From Amphibalanus amphitrite (taxonomy: Eukaryota > Arthropoda > Thecostraca > Balanomorpha > Balanidae), in contig NW_024881534.1 in assembly GCF_019059575.1 (NCBI RefSeq), positions 744,001-808,000 on the forward strand: a stretch of 64,000 nucleotides of DNA. The letters run 5' to 3'. Shown here piece after piece: positions 22,801 through 33,831 of this stretch. A program made the position numbers and the translations under genes. The first letter of the stretch is position 1, and the number at the start of each line of letters is the position of its first letter. A model generated the notes under the pieces. That model did not search any database. It worked only from the letters and a program-made list of their open reading frames with translations, and was not told where the DNA came from.

Positions 22801-25431
22801 ACTGTCAATGAAAACTTCTATGTAGATGACGTGCTACGATCAGTTCCGACAGACGAAGAGGCCATCACTCTAGCACATGAGCTAAAGGACCTGTGCAAAC
22901 GGGGAGGGTTCAATCTGACTAAATTCGCATCGAACAGCCCAGCCGTGGTAGAAGCCATCGAAAACGAAGACAGATCGACTGAAATGAAGAAATGGTCTGG
23001 CCTCTGGGATGAGCTGCCGACCGAGAGGGTGCTCGGGGTGATATGGCACCCAGAACATGATCTTCTGAAGCTGTCTCCGCAAACAGAGGGCGCGAAGGTG
23101 AAGACCTGCTCAAGACGCGGTTTGCTTTCTGTGGTGAGCTCGGTATATGACCCGCTAGGTATGGCTGAACCGACCGTGATACAGGGACGTCGTCTCCTGC
23201 AAGAGTTGACCCGGAAGCAGATGGACTGGGACGCTGAACTGGAAGAAGAGGACAAACTAGCTTGGAATGACTGGCTTTCGACTCTGGAAGGCTTGGACAG
23301 TCTGAGCATCTCGCGATGCATAAAGCCTAGGGACTTTGGGAGCGTCACCACTTGTCAGATACACACGTTCGTCGACGCGAGCGAGGCAGCTTACGGCGCT
23401 GTGTCATACATCAGGCTGGCGAACGCTGCCTGTGCCGTTCAGGTGACCTTTCTGAAAGGGAAGGCACATCTGGCTCCTCTGAAAATGGTAACAATCCCAC
23501 GACTCGAACTGATGGCCGCTGTGACAGGCGTGAGACTCAGTGCACTGATCCTGGGTGCATTGAAGATCCAGTTGGAGCGCTTGTCGGTTGAAGTAGAAGA
23601 GTTCTTCTGGACAGACAGCACTACGGTGTTGAGATACATCAACAACCGCAAAGCAAGATTTCACACATTCGTTGCGAACAGGCTGGCAATCATACATGAC
23701 GGCTCACACCCTGCTCAGTGGAGGCAAGTGCCCAGCTCTCAAAATCCGGCGGACGATGTGTCAAGAGGAACTCAGAGTGACAGGTGGCTGACAGGGCCAG
23801 AATACCTCTGGAAAAACGAAACTCAGTGGCCAGAAACGCCTCAAGCGTTACAAGACACGACAGATGACCTGGAGGTCAAGAAGATGACTGTGTGTGCAGC
23901 GAAGGCTTATGATGCGACTCAAGAAGATGATCTTCAAAACCCACTGCTGAAACTCACCGCACACTACAGCGACAGGCACAGGCTTCTCCGAGCAGTAGCG
24001 TGGATCTTGAAGGTGAAACAGGAGTTGATTCGTCGAAGTAAGGAGGAAGGAGTCACAACGCAAAGGAAGACGATTTTGCTGGAAACTCAAGACATCCGAG
24101 AAGCAGAGAGAGCTATTATGATGAGCGTACAGTCCGCTGCGTTTCCAGAGGAGGTGGTTGCCTTGAACTCAGGCAAAGACATTCGTGCAACAAGCAAGCT
24201 CAGCAAACTTAGCCCCTTCCTTGAAGACGGCATCATCCGAGTCGGCGGAAGACTGCAACATTCAGCTCTTGAATATGATGCTAAGCATCCAGTCATTCTC
24301 CCGAGTCATGCGAGCTATGTGAAGCTACTTGTCGAGGACGTCCACAGACGAACAGGACATGCTGGCCGACAGCATGTGTTGGCAGAACTAAGGAAGAGGT
24401 TCTGGATTTTGAAGAGCACATCGGCTGTCAAGAGAGTGCTTAAATCGTGCTTCACCTGCAAGCGGCTACGTGCGAAAACGGAAAAACAAAAGATGGCAAA
24501 TCTTCCAGGCGACAGGATCACAGCGGGGGAGCGACCGTTTACAAGAACTGGGGTAGACTACTTTGGACCCTTCTACGTCAGCCAAGGTCGAGGACAAGTT
24601 AAGCGATATGGTGTTATTTTCACCTGCCTATCAGTGCGCTGCATACATATTGAAGTGGCTGAGGATCTGTCATCGGACTCGTTCATCTGTGCGCTGAAAA
24701 GATTTGTAGCTAGAAGAGGGAACGTCAAGACCCTGAGATCAGATCGAGCAACAAACTTTGTTGGAGCCCACAGAGAACTACGTGAAGAGCTGAAGCAGCT
24801 GGAGGAAAAGGAAGAGTGGGTGGCGAAGGAGATGCTAGCCAACGACATTGACTGGAAGTTCAACACTCCAGGAGCGTCTCATCATGGTGGAGCCTGGGAA
24901 CGAATGATTAGAACAGTTAGACGGATTCTGGACACGATGCTCCACGCGAAAACACTGAAGAATGAGACGTTGCAAACTTTCCTGTGTGAAGCCGAGGCGA
25001 TAGTGAACAGCCGGCCTCTGGTCTCGCCATCGAGTGACCCCCTCGATGCTCCGCCCCTCACTCCAAACGACATACTCTTACTCGGGGCCAGTTCCGGAAC
25101 GACACCCTTGAATGTCTTCTCTGCATCTGACAATGACAAACGGAAAATGTGGAAACAGGCGAGCTATATGGCAGATGTGTTCTGGAAGCGCTGGCGTCGA
25201 GAGTACGTTCCACTGCTCCAGCAGCGGTCCACCAGCACCGCTACGGCCAGGCGAAACCTGGCTGTGGGCGATTTGGTATTGATGGTTGACGACAGTGTGC
25301 CACGGGGCCAATGGCCCATCGGTAGGGTCGAGTCAGTCAAGATATCAAAAGACGGCTTAGTGAGATCGGTGACTCTGAACATCAGAGGTGTTACAGTGCA
25401 GCGTCCGATTACCAAACTTGTGAAAATGTAA
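19843..25431 (+). CDS. BEL/Pao gag-pol polyprotein, 1862 aa, intact
   Basis: The domains run in canonical BEL order. An N-terminal SAP-like motif lies at about residues 3-34 (VKDLKRELKARGLS). A coiled, Lys/Glu-rich segment follows (about 65-130), then a gag DUF1759-like region (about 205-330). Two CX2CX4HX4C zinc knuckles lie near residues 428 and 463, with a third Cys/His cluster just after. The aspartic protease has DSGST near 575. The RT has the YVDD catalytic box near 994. RNase H starts with FVDAS near 1176. The integrase has an HHCC finger (about 1497-1541) and the D,D,E core with Asp near 1572, Asp near 1633 and Glu near 1686. A DUF5641-like C-terminus follows. It replicates by reverse transcription in virus-like particles and integrates the cDNA. 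There is no frameshift or internal stop, so it may be active. I used the first ATG after the 5' LTR; a second in-frame ATG, four codons later, is also possible. No env-like ORF is present. Confidence 0.96.
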   Translation: MLLNMNVKDLKRELKARGLSCQGNKEKLRLRLAEALEEHDNVEPNDSVSQAGTRVTTSESLTLRQADEAAARAGLLARLKAVKKKQEIERQVAELKRKEELLDLEAKIAEVSAREQAIKCFQDQEMAGAAVNECNTSQGSHRCPMPTAESGVGGDKSTSAVVIDDQPAASSNRVSFARDDGASDNPEPDNRQLTQERERTASLMRLPIIEMKKFGGDVTEFAQFMKGFQLKIASKLDCAQEKLYYLEQHMTPGSKPHAIVTSCMYLENGYQEAIRMLNKRYGQPSHIASAFMDRINSFSTIKANDVEALDRFALLLLSCKNALGSSSHMMGDPRTMRSLTSKLPETMLNSWRRHADDIEERQGREVKFEDVVKFVGDEARIAANPTYGRLMYSRDNSAVLPSQGRAGSSSVRRTRPVVAAAQTQNQAACVFCDVIGHVTADCEQLRATSPEQRKAFAMSRSLCFSCLRQGHMSADCRRRAECRICKRRHPTAIHLERLQRENRDQGRHELAIQSRGHETGPPRETVQPPQERTGTTGATVCGTAGAENSDRPTLPLVPVIVCNGNIKIKTFAFLDSGSTHSFATESLMDQLGIKQQPSRHLTITTVAQEDISIPTREVEGLHITDLCGDNRMDLPKLFSMENIPADPSDYPKTDDVRRWDHLRYLELPEPEISEVGLLLGANAFLAMEPVRVIPSVDGSPYAVLTRFGWVVSGLDSPSRKSHTTVCRAAVKDERASIEEMVRNMYDSEYEEKLHCTRRGLSVEDKEWVQKIEPSMEMQEGHYSAVLPTKTPEEKMPANVKMAENRLEHLRSRLRKDAKLAEDYKGFMEEMINKGYAEEVPEEELRRADGRVWYLPHHAVYHPTKPDKIRVVFDCAARYNGVSLNDMLLTGPDQTNSLVDVLLRFRLERVAVTADVEGMFNQVKVDGADRDLIRFLWFENGDISGRARHYRMTVHLFGATSSPSVACYALRKTAADAGDDFSQECVTTVNENFYVDDVLRSVPTDEEAITLAHELKDLCKRGGFNLTKFASNSPAVVEAIENEDRSTEMKKWSGLWDELPTERVLGVIWHPEHDLLKLSPQTEGAKVKTCSRRGLLSVVSSVYDPLGMAEPTVIQGRRLLQELTRKQMDWDAELEEEDKLAWNDWLSTLEGLDSLSISRCIKPRDFGSVTTCQIHTFVDASEAAYGAVSYIRLANAACAVQVTFLKGKAHLAPLKMVTIPRLELMAAVTGVRLSALILGALKIQLERLSVEVEEFFWTDSTTVLRYINNRKARFHTFVANRLAIIHDGSHPAQWRQVPSSQNPADDVSRGTQSDRWLTGPEYLWKNETQWPETPQALQDTTDDLEVKKMTVCAAKAYDATQEDDLQNPLLKLTAHYSDRHRLLRAVAWILKVKQELIRRSKEEGVTTQRKTILLETQDIREAERAIMMSVQSAAFPEEVVALNSGKDIRATSKLSKLSPFLEDGIIRVGGRLQHSALEYDAKHPVILPSHASYVKLLVEDVHRRTGHAGRQHVLAELRKRFWILKSTSAVKRVLKSCFTCKRLRAKTEKQKMANLPGDRITAGERPFTRTGVDYFGPFYVSQGRGQVKRYGVIFTCLSVRCIHIEVAEDLSSDSFICALKRFVARRGNVKTLRSDRATNFVGAHRELREELKQLEEKEEWVAKEMLANDIDWKFNTPGASHHGGAWERMIRTVRRILDTMLHAKTLKNETLQTFLCEAEAIVNSRPLVSPSSDPLDAPPLTPNDILLLGASSGTTPLNVFSASDNDKRKMWKQASYMADVFWKRWRREYVPLLQQRSTSTATARRNLAVGDLVLMVDDSVPRGQWPIGRVESVKISKDGLVRSVTLNIRGVTVQRPITKLVKM

Positions 25432-25517
25432 TAAGTGCTGTGTATGACTACTGTGTATGTCATGTCGTAGGTACCTTGCGAATGTAAATGTTGAAAGAGT
25501 TCTTTCAAGGGGAGGGT

Positions 25518-25928
25518 GTTGAATATTCTAACGAGAGCGCTCCCGGAAATGATCACGCGAGCGAAGTGTTTTAATTGTTGTAAGTATTTTGATTGAAGAA
25601 AGGTCAAGTTTTTAGTTAGTTAGTAAGGAGGACATAAACTTCGTAACGGGGGAAAACATTAAGGAAATAGCAAATGTGAAACATTAAAGAGAAATATTCA
25701 TATAATGTAGACCGTGCATATTACGATAAGGAATTGCTGGTGACCACGATTGAAACGGTAATGTTTTGCGTTAAGATACCGCCTATGAGAGTGTCACTCA
25801 AGCAATAAACCCCGTAGAAGATGTCCTTTCTTTCTCTATGACTCAAGAAGACTCCGACTACAAGAAAATATAAAGAAACTATATATTTATAATTAACAGT
25901 ATCAGAAGATCCCTCCAGGGAATTAACA
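25518..25928 (+). repeat. BEL/Pao 3' LTR
   Basis: This copy is about 411 bp. It differs from the 5' LTR by an apparent missing A near 25560 and otherwise matches by eye. It supplies the polyadenylation end of the element and is followed by the AATAA target duplicate. Confidence 0.92.
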
Positions 25929-28900
25929 AATAAAATTGTTGGTTTTAAGTTCAATCGTTGTAACAGTTACGCGAGACTTAACAGATGTTGTTCTTTGTCA
26001 AATCACACAGCTCTTATCCAGCAGAGAAGAGTCAGTTCCCTTTTATCCAGTGGAGTGTAATTCGGATACACCTTAGTAGGGTGGTTTTAATGGCACTAAC
26101 ATCGGCCTCTACGGCGGCCTTTTCATATTGATGGTACTCTTCTGCGTTAAACGGACGCCTTTGCACTTTACGAGGCTGCGTCAGGCGGCGCTGAGGCTGG
26201 GGAATGGTTTCTGCGCCGTGCGGGATTATGTAAAGCTCCAGTAAATCCCCGTTGAAGTGTGAAGCCGCGGTGTTCTGCGCCGAAGTGGGCTAGTGGATGA
26301 GCCTGAGCGTGGGCTGGGCGGGAGGTGGGTGAGGAGGGCGCCCTCGGATTGCGCTCTCAGGATGTGAGGGTGGCAGGTTATGGCTTTATGTAGTAATGTC
26401 GGATCTTGGATGATAGCTGTAGGGGGTTGGTCTCGACTGTGATAGGACTCGACATGCATCCTTATCGCAGAAACATAAAGAAACACACTGATACAAACAT
26501 GTATTCTAGATTGGTCTTGATGGCTTTCAAAGACAAGTTTCCACGTAAGCTTATTTGGTTAGGTATATGGCTCGAGCAATGTGTAATGACTCCAATCCGA
26601 ATATTTAAATCGTAGCTCAAAGTACCCGTTGCCTATAAAGCTGTTTTTTTTTTATACATTCACTCTTGGCCTTGGGGAATCCTATGAGGTTCTAACATGT
26701 CCCGTTCCTTTGCCTGCAATTACTTTGCTCGTTGTAAGTTCGTTTTTTTCGGACATGCCTTTCTCCGTAGGACGGTCCTCTAGAAGCATCGTCTGCCAGA
26801 TTTCCTTGGTCATTTGTCCCGGGTCGAGCAATACGTTTTCATTGCGTCTGGTTTTATCTTGTTTTTAGTGGTGGTCGGATGGTCGCGATGCGCGCGTTCC
26901 ATTTGTTGTCGACGAGTAATCTTGTGTCTGATCGGGATGAAACTGGGTGAGTGATGGACCTGACGAGTCTGCCGACAGGAAAAGGGGTAGGGAAAGCTCC
27001 ATAGGTCAGAGAGAAGCGTTCTTTTGAAGTGCAGTTTTCGTCGAGAAGTACGGAGGTGGGCTTCAGTGTCCAGTGAGCTGTGACGTTTCTGGTATGCAGA
27101 GTGGAGCTGATGAGTTGAAAAGTAAACGAGAAAAAGTCGGTGAGGAGATTAGATGCCCAGTCTGTGCTGCTGCTAGTGTGCCCGGTGGTCTGACGAGTCC
27201 TGACCAAGTGGGTCAAGATTCTGACCAAGATTCTGACCAATAACCAAGGTTCTGGTATTTGCAGTTGCATCCTGCTGTGTTGTTGGTAGCATAGTTAAGC
27301 TCTTAGCCGCTACTCTTGCGCTGCTGCGAGAGACCTGCGCTGGTCTCAGGTTTTCACGTCAATTAGTTAGTGATGCCAATTAGTGCTACCCAAATACTGT
27401 TGTTCTGCTTTTTCTTTCGCATCCTTTAATCAGTCTTGGGTTTTCTTTTCCGGAAATATTTGCCAAACATGCACCTTCCCGGAAACATTTCCGAGATTAT
27501 ACTTTCCCCTTATGAAGAGTAATTATAGCTCATCAGTGCAGCTGCAAGATAATCCCTGAAGGGTGTACTCACTGCTCAATGCTACTGAAGCTCGCAAGCA
27601 AACTGTAGTTACATTGGGTGACTGGACAGTAGTTCGAACTTCCAGCATTTGTTTACCTCGCTTCCTGCTGTCCTGCCCGTCTCCCTGTCTCCCAGCCCAC
27701 CACCTTGTCCAATGTCCGTCCCACTGTCCGCTGCCCGTTGTCCTGTCCGCTCCCCCGCTCTTCACAGGCACAGACTACTGTCCGCTGTCCGCTGTCCGCT
27801 GTCCTGTCCGCCCCCGCTGTCGGCGGACACCCGATGGTCGATGTGCGGCCCTCTCTGAGCCCCGGGGGCGGGGGTGTGTGCTCAGCCGGTCCGTCCCGAA
27901 CCGATCGGTCTTCCGGACCGGCGCCGATCGAAGGACGGGCCGTGAAGGTCGTCTTGGTGTGAAAACATGGCCGGGACATTGGACAGTGGACACAGAGCTC
28001 TGGAGATCACAATGTATCGGCCACTTGAACTATGAATGGAAGTATTGAAACTAATGAAGTTATGGCGGGATGCTATGAGCCGTAGTTGTGACCGTTTGGT
28101 CTGGGTTCATAAATGCCGTTACAATGAGAGTGAAGGCAGTAGAAACCTAACTCATCAGGCCTTATCAACGGCCTTACAGGTCTATTATCTACTAAAATTT
28201 ATAGGAGTGATTCGCTATGTCCCTGCTATGAACTTCATATTTTATATCGCAAATTCAGATGTACGCTTGATTTTGGGCTGGTGCGATCAAGCCACCATCT
28301 TCGTCCGTCAACAGTGAAGCCTATGTGACGCCGCCGTGATCCGCGTTCCGATCCTGATTTTATTGCCCGGCTGTTGACAAAGGCTTGTGATTTATTGGCT
28401 ATGGACGGCACTTTCGCCCTCCCCTATCCGTGGTGGAACGGTGGTGGGAGTCTGATCGAGCCGTCAGTGCCCCACCATAGTGCGAGCGGAATGTGGGGGA
28501 GGGAGGGGGAGTGGCAATGAATGTGGGGATGGGGAGGGGAGATATTGGTGTGGGTGGGGCGAGGGAATACCGAGAGCCGAGATTGGCGGGAGCAGTGGCG
28601 GACGTAGAGAGCAGTGCCGTATCTTCCTTGATTGGTATTGGGTATTGGTGTTATTTATTGTTGCTCATGAAACAGGGGTGACGGGGTCATTACCCGTTGG
28701 GTCGTCTGATGCTTAGATTTGTCGGGACGTCAATATCCATACATCTAAAACAATTAAATATCTCGCAGATATTCGTGTGGCAGAATGGTAATTCCAGGAC
28801 ACTATTCGTCACATTCTAGCTCAGTACATTAAGCGTCGCTGAACGAACCTGCACCTCAAATGAGAGCCCGAATGAATAGGCATCGTTAGTGATCAAGAGC

Positions 28901-29359
28901 TGGTAATGAACTTATGACGATAAGTTTCGGTTTATGAGTGAGCGTACGGTCGCCGCGGAGTTTTCCTTCCATTCATCATAAACTAGTTAACTAATAGCGA
29001 GAACGAGCCATTGTTGAGCGGTGTCCTAAGTAGTTAATCTTATAAATTTGATATACATTCATTTCATTAAAGGCATGTAATTTTCCGGTAGACGATTTGA
29101 ATGGATTGATCTTCGTTCTCATTATGAGAGTATCTGAAGTCTAAATTACCTAATGTTACCTCTTCTTTACATTGAAAGTGTGTCGTACAATGTCCATTTA
29201 TCGTCATTTAGGTTTGTTAGGTACTGTCGTTATGCATATGAATATCTGGTCTAGTAAAGTTGCCTAGGAATCATATCATTCCATTGCAGAATGGCAGACC
29301 TGTTTCTGTATCATGATGAACCAATTGGCAGCACCGTTCCGCCCTGACCCATTACGTCA

Positions 29360-29473
29360 CCCCCCCCCCCTCCCCTCCTCTTAACTGTCGTTCGGCGGCA
29401 CCTCTGTAAAAGATGCGGTACAGGCTGGGGACGGGGATGGGCGGGTCACTCCTGGGCGGGGGGGGGGGGGGGG
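29360..29473. repeat. Homopolymer C and G tracts
   Basis: A C-run of about 11 lies at 29360-29370, and an uninterrupted run of 16 G lies at 29458-29473. G-triplets and quadruplets surround them (CTGGGGACGGGGATGGGCGGG). The + strand (the sense strand of the DHX36-like intron) is strongly G-quadruplex-prone here. The surrounding 29474-29878 shows nothing else recognisable. Confidence 0.8.
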
Positions 29474-29879
29474 TCCGCGGATTCCTGACAGGCCCGGTCG
29501 TTCCCGGCGGGGTCGGCGAGTGACGGCGGCTTTACAGGACACCCGGCCAAGTGTCAGTCGGCCTCTCAGGAGCCATTTCGGCCGCGGCAGGAAAGAGACC
29601 TGACAGAGGAAAGAATAGCCTAAGTATTCGGGGCTGAACTGCGCGGTATTCTGCATCACATCTGGGATCAGATGCCATGGTTTTTACATTTATGATTCAA
29701 TGATTTTATGGTGAGTTGGTGTCTTCTCGAATATATTATTTTTACCCCGACTTAATGAGATTAACCCTTCTTCAGAGATTAATCAATCTCCACAGTTTCG
29801 ACCGCCTTATAGGTTGTGTCAAACAGTTCAAAAATTTCTTCCAGGAATGCCTAGTCAAAATCATCCAGTTATCCAAGTA

Positions 29880-31452
29880 CGGGGACCCGCAGTTGCTACT
29901 GTACAGCGACTCTGAGTAAATTATCCCAGCACCGTCACAGGGAACAACGATAAGCTGTCAGAGGGCACGCATAGAAAACTTCAGCTGCTCTTGTACAGGG
30001 ACCGGCAGTCGATATCAACGTTATCGGTTGTTTCTGGGCAGGACAGACGGTTAGACTTGGGGTTCGTGTACAGGGTGTCTCAAAAGTTCGTTTACACATT
30101 TCCCATGTCAATAAAGCATATAAGAACCGGCCAAAAATCTAAGGTTTTGGTGTCCGTGTGTACACTAGAGAAATATGCATGCTTTGACAACTGATTCGGA
30201 AGGTTGGAAACCAAACCCTTTGCTGTATCTCCAAAAATATTTGCCCATACCGATTTTCGTCACTCCGTCAGCTGCCGGAGGCTGATAAAAGATTACCAGC
30301 TTTCAAGCTCTTGTAGGGGAATCTCCTGCAGTTTCTGCGTCGGATTTAGGTTTGACGAGCTCCCCGGAAACATCCGCTTCTCCCTGAAAGCCGACAGCTT
30401 GCATCGACACCATCCGTGAGTATTTTGTAGGTCTTCTCTGGCGCTAACTCCTTCATGAATGACTGGCGCCGACTTCCCAAGCACCATTTTCCTTTTCAAA
30501 ACAACCCCATTCCTGAACAAATGGGAAGTGCCAGGGGCAATTTTTTCGCAGCATATCGTAGCAGAATGTGTCGGCCATCTGTTTCTTAGACACATTTTGC
30601 AAATTTTGCAAATCCCGAACGCTCGTCATTCCCAATGCCAAGACCTTCGCTGGGTTCCGGAGTGTTTTCCTCAGGAGAGGTTCTGCTTTGTAAACGGCCA
30701 AAACCTGTCCATCGTGCGGTTTTGTCCGGATTTTGTGTGTAAAAGAAAGCTATTTGCTCCAGATCTGCCTCTTGAAACTTCGTTAGATAAAACTTTACAT
30801 TAATTGACACTTTTGGAGGGTCATTTGTCCTCGGCATTGTCGATTTTCGCATTATTTTCCCTCAAAATTTAGCGTTATAGATATTATAAACAATTTTAAA
30901 TGATATTTTGTCTTTATTTTATGATGACCTGCAATTTTTGAAACTGGGTAACCTCTGTCTGTGAGCTTCTAGTCAGTTTTCAATAGTTAGGACTGCATTT
31001 TCAGCTGCTTTCCGGAGCACGAGTCTGCTGCGGTACAAGGGTCGTTCAAAGCGCTGTTAGTCTCGCATGGTTTTGTCCTTCAAAAATTTTAGCCACCGTT
31101 TTTATTAGATGACCATCATGTTGTACTCATCCTCGCCGACACTTTGCCATGTGTCATTTCCGACCTAACCATTCCCATTACTCGTGAAGCAGAGCGTTTC
31201 TCAGCCGACCCGAGTATGCGACCTCCATTTTCATGCCTGATCCATGGTCAGAGGTGAACCTTTTTGTGAGCTCATGAAGGGTCGAATGCGCTTGAAAACA
31301 ATGAAGCTGCTTGAGGAAGGTTGTTACCAATGCCCATGCAAAATTTCGACTGTTAATTTCTTGTTGATTCAGAATTATTGACAAGAAAGCATGGCTGGTA
31401 CCTGTAAGCGAACTTTTGAGACACCCTGTACAGTAGCAACTGCGGGTCCCCG
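29880..31452. mobile_element. 213-bp MITE (copy 1) split by a nested Tc1/mariner-type element
   Basis: The terminal inverted repeats start CGGGGACCCGCAGTTGCTAC and are flanked by TA at both ends. The left part (29880-30070) aligns over 191 bp with the uninterrupted copy at 35852-36042. The right end (31429-31452) completes it. The interruption lies exactly at a TA, and the insert has its own TIRs. Divergence from copy 2 is modest. Confidence 0.88.
30071..31428. mobile_element. Tc1/mariner-superfamily element, 1358 bp, degenerate
   Basis: The ends are inverted: left CAGGGTGTCTCAAAAGTTCG, right its reverse complement, with (T/G)TTACA continuing inward. TA flanks both ends, and the pre-insertion site is preserved in the sister MITE at 36040. 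Length suits a mariner-type transposon. The - strand frames between about 30290 and 30850 overlap but are short and broken, consistent with a decayed transposase. I could not identify catalytic residues, so the superfamily rests on TIR and TA evidence. Confidence 0.75.
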
Positions 31453-31917
31453 TACCGACTCGTGTCTAACATGCATTGCTCAAGCCTTGACAGGCGTTTG
31501 TAAACCCTTTGCTGCTTACAGCAAACAGTGTTTTTACTCCAGCATACTTGTTTTCGTGTGTACGAAATATCCAGTCCGCTTTATTCATATGACCGTCTCC
31601 GCGTGGCGGTAATGTATTTTCATTTGCTCACTAAACCTAGATGGCAATGTATTTTAATTTTCCACAATATTCAAATAAATTGCTCTATCTCGTTCCATCC
31701 TTGTTTTGCCACTCGCCACCCTGTGTTAGAAATGTATGGTGGCTGGTGACCGCACTTCTCGTACTCTGTTGCTGAATGCAGAGTTTGCAATCGTAGCTGA
31801 GAATGTGTGGCGACCTGGCGACAGGTGACCACGATGCCCGTATTCTGTTGGAGAGCCTCCGGCTGGAGCTGGAAACGTGTGATGACTGGTGACCACAATA
31901 TTCGTATTCCGTTTCAG

Positions 31918-32015
31918 AGTCTCCGCTCAGAGCTGGATGCCATCATCGGTCACCGTTTGTCGGACCCGGGACAGACTGACTGGCAGCGGCCCTCGCACGA
32001 ACGCGACGTGCTCAG
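31918..32015 (+). CDS. DHX36: DHX36-like helicase, exon D (C-terminal extension)
   Basis: The acceptor is gtttcag|agtctc and the donor is gctcag|gtgagg. It holds 32 codons plus two bases (phase 2). The translation SLRSELDAIIGHRLSDPGQT continues with DWQRPSHERDVL. This follows the DHX36 pattern of an ELRKELD-type helix, a 'P..VDW' turn and an 'RD' start of the last helix. Phase 0 at the 5' side matches exon C. Confidence 0.9.
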
Positions 32016-33831
32016 GTGAGGAGTGACGTCCTATGTGTGCGTAGGTTACTCGATCGGGACGTGCTTAGGTGAAAAGCGACCTCATTGGTGAACTCGGATA
32101 ACACTGACTTTCTGGGGACCAAATAGACTTGGAGTTTGGTTCAATTTTAGGCTACTGAGCTCTTCCTAATTAAACAAAAGACATAACGTTTCATCAAGCT
32201 TGGTGCTCCACAATCCGTTATGTTTTGTCGGCTACTTCATATCACCACTAATTCAGATAATATGGCCACGTCGGCTAAAGACCAACCAACCAACACGACC
32301 TCCCAGTTTTTCTCGCGCCATTCCGAGCTAAAAAGTCACCCACATTGCCCAGATTGCGAACAAAAACCGTCTCAGGTTCCGGCCGGGGCGCACGTCAGGC
32401 AAACCGGCGCGACGGTGGCGCGTCGTTTTTGTCTCTTCCGCGCCGCTGTGGTCGCGTTGACAAAGACTACTTCCGCGCGGACTCCGCACAGCGGGCGGAC
32501 GTCCGCCGGGGCTGTGCGGAGCGGAACGGCAGGAAAAGTCCCCTGCTGTGAAGGCAGACATCGGAGCCGGCTTCCTGCACCAACTCTGAGGACAGTTCGG
32601 CTTGGCTCTCAGACAGCTTGAATTTAGACTCGATTCGAATGGTATTCGGGATGTGCTCCCCAGGCGGGGAGAGCAATGGCAGGAGGGATGCCGTGCCATC
32701 AAGTTTGGAATGTGGAGCGAGATTGTCATTGGTTGGATGATTCGGCTTTATCCCGGTGGCAGGACATTGTGCACCATGGCGTCAAATCGAGCGGCTTACA
32801 TGGATAGCATCGGTGCTGTCGATATAATTGCATTTCGGAGACATTTGATCTCATAGGGATTTCGTAATCCCCGTGTGTTGCCGTCCGGGCACTAGATGAA
32901 CTCTCGGCTGTGTCTATTTTATGGCACCATCATCATTTTAATTATCCAACTTCCAGTATTAAACGTTATATACTTGGCAGCGAGTTTAGAAACTTTTACC
33001 GCTGGCCGCACCGGTCACCGTTGCGACTCTGCGGTGTCCTGGACATAGGTCACCGACATCTGCTGCCCGCGGCGGGCTGATGAACTCGGTCCGTCATTCT
33101 CGGAGAACAAACTGCCGGTGTGCGGGCCAGGAACTCGAGCCGTTCCGGATATATGAGCTGCAGGATTAGCTAAATTACACACACGTCGACTGAAGCCCGG
33201 TCGCTGATGGAACTGGAACTCGGGAACAATTTACAACGTGCGGGAAATGGGAGTGGGTTATGTTTCAGTGTATGGAGTTGGGCTCATGGTAGGTGATAGA
33301 GTTCTGGGCGGCTAGCTCTGTGAGAGATCTAAGGCGGACACTTTTTGGAGTATGGAGTCTAGCTAGATGTAAGATTATTATTAATATTATTAGGGCAAAG
33401 CTACGTTGGGTTACGGACCTTGGTCGTGAACATTTGTTTTCTCTTCATTGTCAGGCGCTCCATTCTCCGTTCAATTTTCGGTGGATAACTAACGAGAAAA
33501 GAAAGAGCATACATGCATATCTGCCATTCAGCAATTAACATTCCTTGACATTTATAGTTCAAACATTTGAACAGTCGTCTCTCCTCATTAGCGTGTTCGT
33601 CATTATTGCTGCTTCAGAGTGGAGAGCCATTACTGGAGCATCTCAACAGGAGAGATTCGCCTCAATGGAAAGATAGGCTTTGAGACGCTGTCCTCGATAC
33701 TAGGCAAACAGTACATTTGTACGGACCCGTCCTCAAAGCACACCCCCAGCGCGATATTCTGTCCCAAAGCACACCCCTGCTCGATATTCTGTGAGACATT
33801 GTTACCATTTAGCGATTCCGCATTCAGCTCC

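Larger units (their letters stand above)
19207..25933 (+). mobile_element. Intact BEL/Pao LTR retrotransposon with AATAA target duplication
   Basis: The 5' LTR (19212-19623) and 3' LTR (25518-25928) both begin TGTTGAATATTC and end AATTAACA. They appear identical apart from what looks like a 1-bp indel. AATAA flanks both sides (19207-19211 and 25929-25933). A purine tract (AAGGGGAGGG, 25508-25517) directly precedes the 3' LTR. A single uninterrupted gag-pol frame lies between them. The near-identity of the LTRs implies a recent insertion. It lies in intron 3 of the DHX36-like gene in the same orientation. Confidence 0.95.
8710..31917 (+). other. DHX36-like intron 3, 23.2 kb, TE-filled
   Basis: Phase 0 on both sides and protein continuity across the junction (TAQLMQ then SLRSELDAII) imply a single intron. 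It hosts the SGNH-bearing inverted-repeat unit, a 58-bp minisatellite, a U2 fragment, a hAT MITE, a fold-back region with a SINE head, an intact BEL/Pao element and a nested MITE pair. The stretches 12031-14190, 18290-19206 and 25934-29350 hold no recognisable gene. Within 25934-29350 there is only a CTGTCCGC-rich tract (about 27700-27830). Confidence 0.8.

Noticed and set aside
992-32015. YTHDC2/bgcn identity for the helicase exons
   Set aside because: YTHDC2 shares the OB-fold layout, but the HPKSV, VSPY.LL.FG and LR.ELD segments follow DHX36 more closely, and the final exon ends without any YTH-domain sequence.
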